22,308 nt of DNA from Deltaproteobacteria bacterium RBG_16_54_18 (GTDB taxonomy: Bacteria > Desulfobacterota > B13-G15 > RBG-16-54-18). This document shows, one piece after another, positions 1 through 7,873 of this stretch. Under the pieces are notes generated by a model, which saw only the letters and a program-made list of their open reading frames with translations, ran no database searches and was not told the DNA's origin. Every line of letters begins with the position of its first letter. Within the stretch, counting starts at the first letter, position 1. The position numbers were made by a program, and so were the translations under genes. The stretch covers positions 1-22,308 of the forward strand of contig MGQT01000054.1 of NCBI GenBank assembly GCA_001797935.1, given 5' to 3'.

Positions 1-817
1 GGAGTTTTTTGAGCTGGGCCAGGGAATAGACCGGGCCGTCTACGCAGACATAGCTCGTGCCGATGTTGCAGCGTCCGCAGAGCCCGATGCCACACTTCAT
101 CCTCCGCTCTAGCGTCGTGATGACCTGCTCATCCTTGTACCCGAGCTCGGCCAGGGCCTGTAGCGTGAAGCGGATCATAATGGGGGGGCCGCACGTGATG
201 GCAATCTTTCCCTTGGGGTCAGGGGCAAGCTCCTTGAGCACGTTGGGCACGAGCCCGACGCGCTTGTCCCAGTCGGGGAATTCTCTGTCCACCGTGAGGA
301 TAAGCTCCATGTCCTTGCGCCCGGCCCATTCCTTGACCTCCTCTTGATAGCAGAGGTCCTGCGGCGAACGGGCCCCGTACAGCAGGGTGATGGCGCCGTA
401 GTCTTTGCGGTTGTCGAGCATGTAGAGGAGCAAGGTGCGCAAAGGCGCCATGCCGATGCCGCCGCCGATAAAGTAGATATCCTTCCCCTTCATTTCCGCA
501 TAGGGAAACCAGTTGCCGAGGGGGCCGCGCACGCCGATGGGGTCCCCTGTCTTGCACTGATGTATCCGCTCCGTCACCTCCCCTGCCCGCATGACGCTGA
601 ACTGGAGGTAGTCCATTCTGGTCGGCGGCGAATTGATCACGAATGTTGCCTCCCCGACGCCGAAGAGCGAAAGCTGCGCCACCTGCCCCGGCTCAAAACG
701 AAATTCCTTCTGGTTCCCCAGCACGACCTGGAAGGACTTGATCGTGGGGGTCTCTTCGACGACCTTGATGATTTGCCCGATCTCGGGAACAAAGGTGTTT
801 GCCGCTTGGTTAGCCAT
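1..817 (-). CDS. flxA: FlxA-type FAD/NAD(P)-binding [2Fe-2S] reductase subunit (3' end cut by window edge)
   Basis: This is a ferredoxin-NADP reductase-like protein, related to the AsrB and dihydroorotate dehydrogenase electron-transfer subunits. It is expected to exchange hydride with NAD(P)H and pass electrons through FAD and a [2Fe-2S] cluster into the Flx-Hdr complex. I translated 272 residues from ATG at 817 and the frame is open to position 1, so probably only about ten C-terminal residues are missing. A flavin-binding barrel fills the first 100 residues. A nucleotide-binding GGGIGMAPLR motif lies near residues 118-127. The C-terminal cluster cysteines are at 242, 247, 250 and 258 (CGIGLCGRC, then C). 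The start overlaps the end of flxB by 8 bp, so translation is probably coupled. AsrB-type sulfite reductase or sulfhydrogenase gamma subunit is the alternative; the neighbouring hdrA and flxD favour FlxA. Confidence 0.88.
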   Translation of the reverse strand, partial: MANQAANTFVPEIGQIIKVVEETPTIKSFQVVLGNQKEFRFEPGQVAQLSLFGVGEATFVINSPPTRMDYLQFSVMRAGEVTERIHQCKTGDPIGVRGPLGNWFPYAEMKGKDIYFIGGGIGMAPLRTLLLYMLDNRKDYGAITLLYGARSPQDLCYQEEVKEWAGRKDMELILTVDREFPDWDKRVGLVPNVLKELAPDPKGKIAITCGPPIMIRFTLQALAELGYKDEQVITTLERRMKCGIGLCGRCNIGTSYVCVDGPVYSLAQLKKL

Positions 818-1856
818 GCTTCGCTGCCTCCCGCAAGACCTGGCGAATATCCAAGGATACCGGACAGGATTTGATACACCTACCGCAACCGCTGCAGCCG
901 AAGGCACCCTTATAATTGGTCGGGTGATAGCTGAACTTGTGCCCGATGCGGTTGCGGTAGCGATCCGCCTTCGTGGGGCGCGGATTATGCCCGCTCGCCT
1001 CGAGGGTGTACTGGTAGAACATGCAGGAATCCCAGGTGCGAATCCGCTCACCCTGCATGCCGGCGGGTTCGTCGGTGATCGTAAAACAGTAGCACGCCGG
1101 GCAGACATACGTGCAGGCGCCGCAGCTGACACAGGAGGCGCTCACCTGGTCCCAGAATTCGGTGCTGAAGAGCTTGATGATCTTCTGCTCGATCTGCTTC
1201 AGCGGCAGGACATCTTGTTTTTTTATCGCGTCCCGAACGCGCTGAGCCTCCTTGACCTGCTTGTCCTTCGCCGGGGTGAATGCCTCGTCCTTGACGAGCG
1301 TCTTCCCCTTGTCGGTGATTGCCTCGGCAAGATAGCCGCCGTCCACGGGCGTGAGCGCCAAGTCGGACCCCGCGGTGGCAGTCGGACTGCCGCCGACGCT
1401 GGTGCAGAAACACGTGCTTTCAGACTCGTGACAAAGGAGGGTAACAATCGTCAGGGCGTCTTTGCGCGCCGTGACGGCATCGTCCTGCCATTCCCCGTGC
1501 GTGAAGACCTGGTCAAAAACGGCCAATCCCTGCACATCGCAGGCACGTGCCCCGAAGAGGATTGTCGGTTTAATATCCAGCTGGTGGTCAAGCGCTACGG
1601 TGGTCCGCGTCAGGTCGTTGGCGTCTTTCGTATAGGCATAGCTGAGGAGCTGCTCCGTCTGCGGGAAGACGACCCCCTTGGGCGGCATCGAGGCCTGTCG
1701 AGAAAGCGCGAGTTCTGCGCCTGCCTGCCATTCCTGAAACAGCGTTACCGTGGTCGCGGTCCGGACAGGCGCCAAGACCCGAGCGGCCTTGCCGAGCTTG
1801 CTGAGCAAGGGCGGTATTTTCCCCGTTGCTAAGAAATGCGCCTGCGTGCTCACCAC
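810..1856 (-). CDS. flxB: FlxB-type 4Fe-4S dicluster protein
   Basis: This 348-residue iron-sulfur protein resembles anaerobic sulfite reductase subunit A and sulfhydrogenase beta subunits. Its likely role is to carry electrons between FlxA and the rest of the complex in the cytoplasm. Residues 1-230 form the family-specific domain, including GARACDVQGL near 102. Two ferredoxin-type motifs follow: CVSCGACTYVCP at about 242-253 and CSGCGRCIKSCP at about 321-332. No ATG is available at the start: two consecutive GTG codons (1856 and 1853) sit 5 and 8 bases after AAGGAG, so the exact start is ambiguous by one codon. The second GTG overlaps the flxC stop as GTGA. No catalytic siroheme-type sulfite reductase subunit is adjacent, which argues against a real asr operon. 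Confidence 0.85.
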   Translation of the reverse strand: MVSTQAHFLATGKIPPLLSKLGKAARVLAPVRTATTVTLFQEWQAGAELALSRQASMPPKGVVFPQTEQLLSYAYTKDANDLTRTTVALDHQLDIKPTILFGARACDVQGLAVFDQVFTHGEWQDDAVTARKDALTIVTLLCHESESTCFCTSVGGSPTATAGSDLALTPVDGGYLAEAITDKGKTLVKDEAFTPAKDKQVKEAQRVRDAIKKQDVLPLKQIEQKIIKLFSTEFWDQVSASCVSCGACTYVCPACYCFTITDEPAGMQGERIRTWDSCMFYQYTLEASGHNPRPTKADRYRNRIGHKFSYHPTNYKGAFGCSGCGRCIKSCPVSLDIRQVLREAAKHG

Positions 1857-2806
1857 TCGCTCTCCTTAATAGTCGGTTCTTCCACCTTGAAGGTATATAA
1901 CGGCGGGGTATCTGCCGGGTTTACCCCTGCCTCGTAGGCGAAGAGCTCCTTGATCTCCTTGTTGATCTTGCGGCGGATGCGCTGGATCGGGATATTCATA
2001 GGGCACGCCCGTTCGCACTCCCCGCAATCGGTGCAGCGCCCGGCAAGGTGCAGGGCATGCATGATCTGCCACATCACCTTTTCGTTGACGCCGGTCCGCT
2101 GACTGAACCAATGGGGGTCCCTCGCGTCGGCGGCGCAATGATCCCGGCACACGCATAGGGGGCACGCGTTGCGGCAGGCATAGCACCGTATGCAGCGGTC
2201 AAGCTCCCGTTCCCAGTGCGCGAGGCGCGCGGGGATATCCAGCCCTTCTATTTCCTTAACCTCTGCATCGACGGCGGCAGCCGGCCGCTGTGCGGAAAAA
2301 GCGGCGCCGGCGAGGTGGTCGAAGATAATCGGCGTGGGATATTGACAGACAAGGCACTTCGCGGCCAGGACGTCGTCGAGGGAGGCCTCCTGCTTGCCTT
2401 CTGAGGTTTTTATGGTGATAGTCTTGTCCGTGAACGAGCAATCAATAACTTCTTTGCCATTAATAAGCGCTTGTATCTTATTCATGTCCACCACGCCGCG
2501 GCACGGGATCCCGATGATAACGATCTCCTCCCGTTTGATGAGCTTTTCCTGCAGGAGCTGCACGATGGAGCGGCTATCGCACCCCTTGCAGAGAATCCCG
2601 ACTTTTTTCCCCTTGAGCTTGGGGAGATACGATACCAGGTTGTGGACACACAGGGGGTTCCAGATCAAGCGGTCGATATCGGCGCTGGAGCGGCAAAAGA
2701 AGGGAACGGCATGCACGGGATCGTACCCCTGCCCCCAGCCGATGACGAGCGCCAGCCCCTCTAACTCCCGGGTGATGGCCTCTTTGATGTCAGCGAGTAC
2801 CGGCAT
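1850..2806 (-). CDS. flxC: FlxC-type iron-sulfur protein with FrhB/FdhB-like domain
   Basis: This 318-residue subunit has an N-terminal domain resembling the F420 hydrogenase/formate dehydrogenase beta family (CKGCDSRS at about 73-80) and two C-terminal 4Fe-4S motifs: CIRCYACRNACP at about 205-216 and CTDCGECERACP at about 258-269. Three more cysteines follow the first motif at 218, 220 and 224, giving seven within 20 residues, so an additional or unusual cluster is possible. It probably relays electrons in the Flx module. I chose ATG at 2806 because AGGAGG lies just upstream; an in-frame ATG at 2851 would add 15 residues without such a site. The chosen start overlaps flxD by 17 bp. Identification as FlxC rests on domain layout and position between flxD and flxB. 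Confidence 0.8.
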   Translation of the reverse strand: MPVLADIKEAITRELEGLALVIGWGQGYDPVHAVPFFCRSSADIDRLIWNPLCVHNLVSYLPKLKGKKVGILCKGCDSRSIVQLLQEKLIKREEIVIIGIPCRGVVDMNKIQALINGKEVIDCSFTDKTITIKTSEGKQEASLDDVLAAKCLVCQYPTPIIFDHLAGAAFSAQRPAAAVDAEVKEIEGLDIPARLAHWERELDRCIRCYACRNACPLCVCRDHCAADARDPHWFSQRTGVNEKVMWQIMHALHLAGRCTDCGECERACPMNIPIQRIRRKINKEIKELFAYEAGVNPADTPPLYTFKVEEPTIKESEW

Positions 2807-3239
2807 TGCCTGCTCCTCCTTCACCAAACGTGCGACGAGACCCCAGGGCATGGACCTGCGCGGTAAAATCGGTCACCACATGCTGCCACCTGGCCCCCTC
2901 CGAGGCCGATACCCACGTGTAGGCAAACCGGCCGGGGTCAATACCCATAAAGGGGAGAAATCGTTTGAGCACCTCCAGGCGGCGGCGGGCGTAAAAGTTC
3001 CCCTCCGCGTAGTGACAATCCCGCGGGTGGCAACCGGAGACGAGGACGCCGTCGGCCCCCTCCATGAATGCCTTGACCACGAACAGGGGGTCCACCCTGC
3101 CGGAACAGGGGACCCTGATGATCCTGAGGTCGGTCGGCTGTTTAAACCGCGACACCCCGGCGGTGTCGGCACCGCCGTAGGAGCACCAGTTACAGAGGAA
3201 CCCGACTACCCTCAGCTCCTTTGCTTCCATGCCTGGCAT
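2790..3239 (-). CDS. flxD: FlxD/MvhD-type [2Fe-2S] electron-transfer subunit
   Basis: This 149-residue MvhD-family protein normally docks on HdrA and hands electrons to its bifurcating flavin. Visible family motifs are CNWCSYGGAD near residue 16, a cysteine in VPCSGRVDP near 45, and SGCHPRDCHY followed by GN near 69-80. The family carries one [2Fe-2S] cluster bound by conserved cysteines. The start at 3239 is preceded by GGAGG, and the gene overlaps the end of hdrA by 28 bp, the longest overlap in the operon. Its position between hdrA and flxC fits the known role of linking HdrA to the Flx flavoprotein module. No hydrogenase large or small subunit is nearby, so an Mvh hydrogenase is unlikely. 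Confidence 0.92.
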   Translation of the reverse strand: MPGMEAKELRVVGFLCNWCSYGGADTAGVSRFKQPTDLRIIRVPCSGRVDPLFVVKAFMEGADGVLVSGCHPRDCHYAEGNFYARRRLEVLKRFLPFMGIDPGRFAYTWVSASEGARWQHVVTDFTAQVHALGSRRTFGEGGAGNAGTR

Positions 3240-5188
3240 AATGCCTCTACCTCCGCGATGATTTGATTATCGGTGCACTGCTGTAATTGTATCGCTCCAG
3301 GGGGGCAGGTGGAGGTACACAGGCCGCACCCCTGGCAGACGGTCTCGATGACGTGGGCCACCTTTTGCCCGTCCCGCAGCTCCCGTTCCTCGATGGCCCC
3401 GAAGGGGCACGTATCCTGGCACTTGAAGCACCCGATGCACCGGCGCTCATTCACCAGGGCGATCTGGGGATCGGAGGCGAGCTGGTCTTTGGAAAAGAGG
3501 GCCAAGACCTTGCTGGCTGCCGCGCTCCCCTGCCCCACCGAGGCCGGAATATCCTTGGGCCCCTGACAGGCCCCGGCCAGAAAGACCCCCGACGTGTTGG
3601 TCTCCACCGGCCTTAACTTGGGGTGGCTCTCCATGTAGAAGCCATACCCGTCGTAAGAAATCCGTAGCTTCTCCGCCAGCTCCTGGGCACCCGGGGCCGC
3701 CGTTGCCGCCGTGCCGAGGACGACGAGGTCTGCCTCGATCTCCATCTGGGCCCCTAAGAGGGTGTCCACACCTTTGACCATCATGCGCTTGCCCTGGGGG
3801 AAGACGCGCGAGACCCTGCCGCGAATATACTGCACCCCGTACTCTTCCTGGGCCCGGCGCGTGAATTCTTCATACCCCTTGCCGGGTGAGCGGATATCGA
3901 TATAGAAGACATAAACCTCGACGCCGGGAACGTGATCCTTGGTGAGGATGGCCTGCTTGGCAATGTACATGCAGCAGAAATTGGAACAGTAGGGACGTCC
4001 CAACGAGGCGTCGCGTGACCCGGCGCAGGAGATAAAGACCACCCGTTTCGGCTCCTCGCCGTCCGAAGGACGCTGGACATGCCCCTGGGTGGGGCCGGAA
4101 GCGTTTAACATCCGCTCGTATTGGATCCCGGTAATGACATCCGGGTATCTGCCCGCTCCGTATTCCCCGAGCTCTCCGATATCCAGGAGGCCGTATCCCG
4201 TCGCGACGATGATGGCCCCGACCTCCTCGGTGACGATCTCATCCTCCATCTCGTAATTGATGGCCTTGACCGGACAGACCTTGGCGCAGACGCCGCACTT
4301 TCCCTTGGTGAACTGGCGGCAGTATGCTGGGTCGATCTTGGCCTTTTTGGGGATCGCCTGCGGGAAGGGGATGTTGATGGCAGTGGTCACGGCAATCCCC
4401 TCGTTGTGGTAATCAAAGGATTGTTTGCTCGGGCACTTCTCCATGCAGAGGCCACAGCCGGTGCACTTGGTCCAATCCACGTAGGGGGCCTTCTTTCGGA
4501 TCTTGGCGGTATAGTTGCCGACATATCCTTTAATTTCATCGATCTCCGCGTAGGTGTAGAGCTTTATCTTGTCGTGTTGCGCCACGTCAACCATCTTAGG
4601 ACCCAAGATGCAGATCGAGCAGTCCACCGTGGGGAATGTCTTGTCGAGCTGCGCCATCCTCCCGCCGACGCTGGTTTTTTTCTCCACGAGGATCACGTCC
4701 AAGCCGCCATCGGCGCAGTCCAGGGCAGCCTGCATCCCCGCGACGCCGCCGCCCAAGACTAAAACCCGCTTGTTCACGTCGAACAGCGACGAATGCAGGT
4801 GCGCATGATTTGCCACCTTGGCCACTGCCATCCTGACCAGCTCGGTGGCCTTGCGCGTGTTGGCCTCCTTGTCCTCGCCGATCCAGGAGCAGTGTTCCCT
4901 GATATTTGCCATATCGAACATGTAGCGGTTGAGGCCGGCCCGTTCTATGGTGCGCCGGAAGGTGTTCTCGTGCATACGGGGCGAGCAGGCAGCCACGACC
5001 ACCCCGTCCAACGATTGTTCCTTGATGGCCGTTTGTATCTGCAGCTGTCCTGGCTCGGAACAGGTATAGAGGTAGTCGGTCGCATAGACCACGTGGGGGA
5101 ACTGTTTGGCTGCTTCCGCCACCTGGTGGCTATCGACCATGCCGCCGATGTTGGTGCCGCAGTGGCAGACAAATACTCCGATCCTCAT
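3212..5188 (-). CDS. hdrA: Heterodisulfide reductase subunit A (flavoprotein)
   Basis: This 658-residue HdrA is the flavin-based electron-bifurcating core of HdrABC complexes. In order it shows an N-terminal domain (MRIGVFVCHCGTNIGG), a dinucleotide-binding GGGVAG motif at about 145-151, the HdrA-specific cysteines in FPTVDCSICI near 190, an internal 4Fe-4S region (CTGCGLCMEKCP near 242; CGVCAKVCP near 298), SCAGSRD near 388, and two C-terminal ferredoxin motifs (CIGCFKCQDTCP near 584; CQGCGLCTSTCP near 618). I chose ATG at 5188 over one 10 codons upstream because AAGGAG precedes it, it overlaps the hdrB stop as ATGA, and the protein then begins at the conserved MRIGV. Cysteines are encoded by ordinary codons; I see no in-frame TGA suggesting selenocysteine. 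Confidence 0.95.
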   Translation of the reverse strand: MRIGVFVCHCGTNIGGMVDSHQVAEAAKQFPHVVYATDYLYTCSEPGQLQIQTAIKEQSLDGVVVAACSPRMHENTFRRTIERAGLNRYMFDMANIREHCSWIGEDKEANTRKATELVRMAVAKVANHAHLHSSLFDVNKRVLVLGGGVAGMQAALDCADGGLDVILVEKKTSVGGRMAQLDKTFPTVDCSICILGPKMVDVAQHDKIKLYTYAEIDEIKGYVGNYTAKIRKKAPYVDWTKCTGCGLCMEKCPSKQSFDYHNEGIAVTTAINIPFPQAIPKKAKIDPAYCRQFTKGKCGVCAKVCPVKAINYEMEDEIVTEEVGAIIVATGYGLLDIGELGEYGAGRYPDVITGIQYERMLNASGPTQGHVQRPSDGEEPKRVVFISCAGSRDASLGRPYCSNFCCMYIAKQAILTKDHVPGVEVYVFYIDIRSPGKGYEEFTRRAQEEYGVQYIRGRVSRVFPQGKRMMVKGVDTLLGAQMEIEADLVVLGTAATAAPGAQELAEKLRISYDGYGFYMESHPKLRPVETNTSGVFLAGACQGPKDIPASVGQGSAAASKVLALFSKDQLASDPQIALVNERRCIGCFKCQDTCPFGAIEERELRDGQKVAHVIETVCQGCGLCTSTCPPGAIQLQQCTDNQIIAEVEALCQAWKQRS

Positions 5189-6081
5189 TGCGCATGCTCC
5201 TTCAAATGAGTCTCCCATTTCGCCAGGATGGCATCACTGGCCACGGCATGTTTGTCCAGGCCCATCTCGTGCGGCGAAAACCCCAAGGCGAGCCCGACTA
5301 CCTGCGTTATATACCAGACCGGCATCCGGCTGCGGGCGCCCCGAAAGGCGTTGACCTGTTCTTGTCGCAGGTCGAGATTTTGATGACAGAGCGGGCAGGC
5401 AACCACGATCGCGTCCGCCGCGATGGCCTCTGCCGCTGCCAGGACCTTGGCGCTCAAGGTTTGTACGATCTGCCGTTTGGCCAGACCGAACGCCGCTCCG
5501 CAGCACTCCGTCTTAAACGGGAAGTCCGGGGCATTGGCCCCGACGGCGGCTATGATCTTGTCCATCGAAACGGGATTTTCCGCATCGTCGAATTGCGCGA
5601 GCTGAGGCGGCCTCGTCAGGATACAACCGTAATAGGGGGCGAACGTAAGACCCGTGAGCGGTTGCTTGACCTTCGCTGTCAATGCCTCGAGCCCGATGTC
5701 TTCAAAGATGACCTGCAAGAGGGATTTAACCTCGATAGTACCCTTCAGGGGGAGATCGATGAGTTCCCTGAGTTCCTGCAAATGCTCCTTGTCCTGTGCC
5801 ATGACCCGCGCGCTCTTGAGCGCGATCAGGCAGGACGGGCAGGGGGTGACCATCGTGTCGAGTTTCATCTGTTCCGCGAGGGCGAGATTCCGGGCGGCAA
5901 GCGCCCCATAGAGGACGTGATCAACCGTATGAGCGGGGGTAGAGCCGCAACAACTCCAATCCTCGACCTCGACCAAGGTGATGCCGAGTTTATCCGCCAC
6001 GGCTCGCGCAGAAACTTCGTACTCCGCCGCGGTCCCGTGTTGCGAGCACCCGGGATAATAGGCGTAGCGCTTAGCCTTCAT
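5185..6081 (-). CDS. hdrB: Heterodisulfide reductase subunit B (CCG domains)
   Basis: This 298-residue HdrB carries the two CCG domains that bind noncubane [4Fe-4S] clusters and reduce a disulfide substrate in the characterised methanogen enzyme. The first set is C12, CC44-45 and CPSC81-84, spaced CX31CCX35CXXC, matching the family pattern. The second set is C153, CC193-194 and CPLC229-232, with 39 and 34 intervening residues. The start at 6081 was chosen because the protein then begins at the conserved MKAKRYAYYPGCS; a longer reading upstream is only the antisense-frame extension through hdrC. An AGAGG sequence precedes the start, which overlaps the hdrC stop by 11 bp. The physiological disulfide is unknown: DsrC or a small thiol is a guess from relatives, and no dsrC lies in this window. 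Confidence 0.94.
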   Translation of the reverse strand: MKAKRYAYYPGCSQHGTAAEYEVSARAVADKLGITLVEVEDWSCCGSTPAHTVDHVLYGALAARNLALAEQMKLDTMVTPCPSCLIALKSARVMAQDKEHLQELRELIDLPLKGTIEVKSLLQVIFEDIGLEALTAKVKQPLTGLTFAPYYGCILTRPPQLAQFDDAENPVSMDKIIAAVGANAPDFPFKTECCGAAFGLAKRQIVQTLSAKVLAAAEAIAADAIVVACPLCHQNLDLRQEQVNAFRGARSRMPVWYITQVVGLALGFSPHEMGLDKHAVASDAILAKWETHLKEHAQ

Positions 6082-6634
6082 TGCGCCTCTTGTGCGCGAA
6101 CCTTTTAAAGATTTCCTTGACGGCGCCGGCACCCTTGATGGTGCCCGGCAACAGGTGAATCTTACCCTTGCCGAGCAGCTTGGGGCCGAGTGCGGCATCG
6201 GTAAAAGGACGTTTCGTTTGGAGGTTATATTTCATAATGACCCCCAGCTCGTAGAGCCGGCCATGGCTCTTCACCGAATCGAGAAAGGAGTCATAAAAGG
6301 CCCGCACCCCTTGTTCCGAGACCGTCCCCGCGCGCCGGGACAAAATTCTCAGGACATCCATGACCCGCGCCACATCGATCTCGCGGGGACACCGCGTGGT
6401 GCATGTCTCGCACGTGGCGCAGAGCCAGATGGCGTGGGAGCGGAGCACCCGGTCTTTCTGACCGACCTGGAGCAGGCGCATAATCTGATGGACGGGTATA
6501 TCAAAGGCGAAGGTGAGGGGACACCCGGCAGTGCAGTTGCCGCACTGGTAGCACTGCGCTACCTGCTGGCCGCTTTCACGTTCAACCGTGGCGATAAATC
6601 CCTTGTCGATTGATTCGACCTGTATCGTTTCCAT
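6071..6634 (-). CDS. hdrC: Heterodisulfide reductase subunit C (two 4Fe-4S clusters)
   Basis: This 187-residue ferredoxin-like subunit connects HdrA to the catalytic HdrB. It has two 4Fe-4S motifs, CYQCGNCTAGCP at about 28-39 and CATCETCTTRCP at about 72-83, in the order and spacing usual for HdrC. There is no transmembrane segment, so this is a soluble HdrC and not an HdrE- or QmoC-type membrane protein. It is the first gene of the seven-gene minus-strand operon. An AAGGA sequence lies 8 bases before ATG 6634. Transcription must start in the 6635-7041 intergenic region shared with etfB. Confidence 0.94.
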   Translation of the reverse strand: METIQVESIDKGFIATVERESGQQVAQCYQCGNCTAGCPLTFAFDIPVHQIMRLLQVGQKDRVLRSHAIWLCATCETCTTRCPREIDVARVMDVLRILSRRAGTVSEQGVRAFYDSFLDSVKSHGRLYELGVIMKYNLQTKRPFTDAALGPKLLGKGKIHLLPGTIKGAGAVKEIFKRFAHKRRNEG

Positions 6635-6756
6635 CGCTCATCCTTGTGATAAAAGAATTAATGTACCCAGGAGAACTCTCAGGTATGCTGGGAAAGGGGC
6701 GTCACTTTGGCCTAGTGCCCGTAGTATTTCACCTCAGCAACCAATCTCCTATAATT

Positions 6757-6783
6757 GATACTTTGCGTCAACAATATAGTATC
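6757..6783. repeat. Inverted repeat GATACT-N15-AGTATC in the hdr/etf intergenic region
   Basis: GATACT at 6757-6762 and AGTATC at 6778-6783 are exact reverse complements separated by 15 bases. The spacing is about two helical turns centre to centre, so a dimeric regulator could contact it. The function is inferred only; a 6-bp match can arise by chance in AT-rich DNA. Confidence 0.35.
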
Positions 6784-6822
6784 TTTTTGCATCCTCAATG
6801 AATCTGCATATCATATTAGCTA

Positions 6823-6841
6823 TGACACCTAGCCCGTGTCA
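6823..6841. promoter_or_regulatory. Candidate operator, dyad TGACAC-N7-GTGTCA
   Basis: A perfect 6-bp dyad (6823-6828 and 6836-6841) with a 7-base spacer lies near the middle of the divergent region, about nine bases downstream of the candidate plus-strand -10 at 6809-6814. Its size is typical of binding sites for dimeric TetR- or GntR-type repressors, which often control acyl-CoA metabolism. No such regulator gene is in this window, so the identity of the binder is open. Confidence 0.4.
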
Positions 6842-7041
6842 AGAGAATTTATTCACATAATTTGTTTTATCTTGTTTTATTGCCTCAATTTTTATAAGTA
6901 AAACATGGAGTAAAAAGCCGAAAAAGGCTTGACGTCGCAGCGCGATTATGGTTATGTAAAACTACAGTTTGTGCTGTTATTCACGAGCATCGGTAGACTC
7001 ATAGTGTTAATAAGATTTTTAATAAAGTAAGGAGGAACCCT

Positions 7042-7839
7042 ATGGAAATCATTTGTTGTTTAAAACAAGTGCCTGATACCGAGGCGGAGATCAGGCCCAG
7101 TGCCGACAATACGGCTATCAACTATGAAGGTATCAAATTTGTGATCAATGTCTACGACGAATATGCCGTAGAAGAAGCGCTGAAGATAAAGGAAAAGATT
7201 GGAGCGGGTACGGTCACCATCGTCACCTTGGGCCCCGAGCGGGCCGCGGAGTCTATCCGTACGGGACTGGCCATGGGGGCGGACAAGGCGGCCCACCTCG
7301 ACGACCCCGCCTTCCTCGGATCAGACTCATACGCGACGGCCAAGGCCTTGGCAGCTGCCATCAAGGGGATGCCGCATGATCTCATCTTGTGCGGTATGCG
7401 GGCAATCGATGATGACGCCTTCCAGGTAGGGCATGCCCTCGCCGAGTTCTTGGGACTTCCCTCCGTCATGGGAATCGTCAAGCTGGAGCTCTCAGCAGAT
7501 AAAAAAAAGGCAACGGTACACCGCCAGGTTGAAGGGGGAGTAGAGGTCCTGGAAGTACCCTTACCGGCGGTCCTCGGTGCGACCAAGGGATTGAATGAAC
7601 CGCGCTACCCGTCGTTGCCGGGGATCATGAAGGCAAAGAAGAAGGAGCTTAAACCCGTCAAGGTGGCCGACGTGGGGCTCAGTACAGGAGACGTGGGGAA
7701 ACAGGGGTTTAAAACGCAGGTAGCAAAATTTTCTCTCCCCCCCCTACGCAAGGCCGGCAAAATCGTTGAAGGCGGTACCCCGGAAGAAAAGGCAGGGCAA
7801 TTGGCAAAGCTGCTCAGAGAAGAAGCAAAGGTAATCTAA
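7042..7839 (+). CDS. etfB: Electron transfer flavoprotein, beta subunit
   Basis: This 265-residue EtfB is the small subunit of the soluble ETF heterodimer, which takes electrons from acyl-CoA dehydrogenases. It begins with the family-typical MEIICCLKQVPDTE, contains VYDEYAVEEALKIKE near residue 38, the CGMRAIDDDAFQVG region near 117, and the nucleotide-contacting loop through GATKGLNEPRYPSLPGIMKAKKK near 184. A consensus TAAGGAGG lies 6 bases before the ATG. It is first in a plus-strand operon with etfA 34 bp downstream and a membrane oxidoreductase after that. The same etfB-etfA-oxidoreductase order is known from Geobacter and Syntrophus-type bacteria. Whether this ETF bifurcates cannot be settled from motifs alone; the membrane quinone reductase partner suggests a non-bifurcating role. 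Confidence 0.95.
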   Translation: MEIICCLKQVPDTEAEIRPSADNTAINYEGIKFVINVYDEYAVEEALKIKEKIGAGTVTIVTLGPERAAESIRTGLAMGADKAAHLDDPAFLGSDSYATAKALAAAIKGMPHDLILCGMRAIDDDAFQVGHALAEFLGLPSVMGIVKLELSADKKKATVHRQVEGGVEVLEVPLPAVLGATKGLNEPRYPSLPGIMKAKKKELKPVKVADVGLSTGDVGKQGFKTQVAKFSLPPLRKAGKIVEGGTPEEKAGQLAKLLREEAKVI

Positions 7840-7873
7840 TTAATGAGAGAGAGGCAACGAGAGGAGAGCTACC

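Larger units (their letters stand above)
6635..7041. promoter_or_regulatory. Divergent intergenic control region between hdrC and etfB
   Basis: This 407-base AT-rich gap separates two divergent electron-transfer operons and must hold both promoters. I see no gene in it. Visible elements include a GATACT/AGTATC inverted repeat at 6757-6783, a TGACAC-N7-GTGTCA dyad at 6823-6841, a 10-bp tandem repeat (TTGTTTTAT units) at about 6861-6880, and possible plus-strand promoters. The best plus candidates are TTGCAT-N16-TATCAT (6787-6814) and TTGACG at 6929 with a poor -10 near 6953. Neither is strong, and no convincing minus-strand promoter for hdrC stood out. A weak AAGCC/GGCTT hairpin is at 6915-6930. 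The consensus TAAGGAGG at 7028-7035 is the etfB ribosome-binding site. Confidence 0.7.

Noticed and set aside
633..1832. Open frame of 399 codons on the plus strand opposite flxB
   Set aside because: It is antisense to a clear iron-sulfur protein with two CxxCxxCxxxCP motifs. The plus-strand translation is low in complexity and shows no family features.
810..2806. Anaerobic sulfite reductase (asrAB) or sulfhydrogenase operon
   Set aside because: The subunits resemble AsrA and AsrB, but no catalytic siroheme or NiFe subunit is present, and hdrA plus an MvhD-type gene are fused into the same operon, which fits Flx-Hdr.
6775..6787. 13-base match (ATATAGTATCTTT) between the hdr/etf region and the nrdD upstream region at about 21858-21870
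   Set aside because: Only the nrdD copy extends to a NrdR-like box (13/16); the hdr/etf copy matches about 9/16. A chance AT-rich match is likelier than shared NrdR control.
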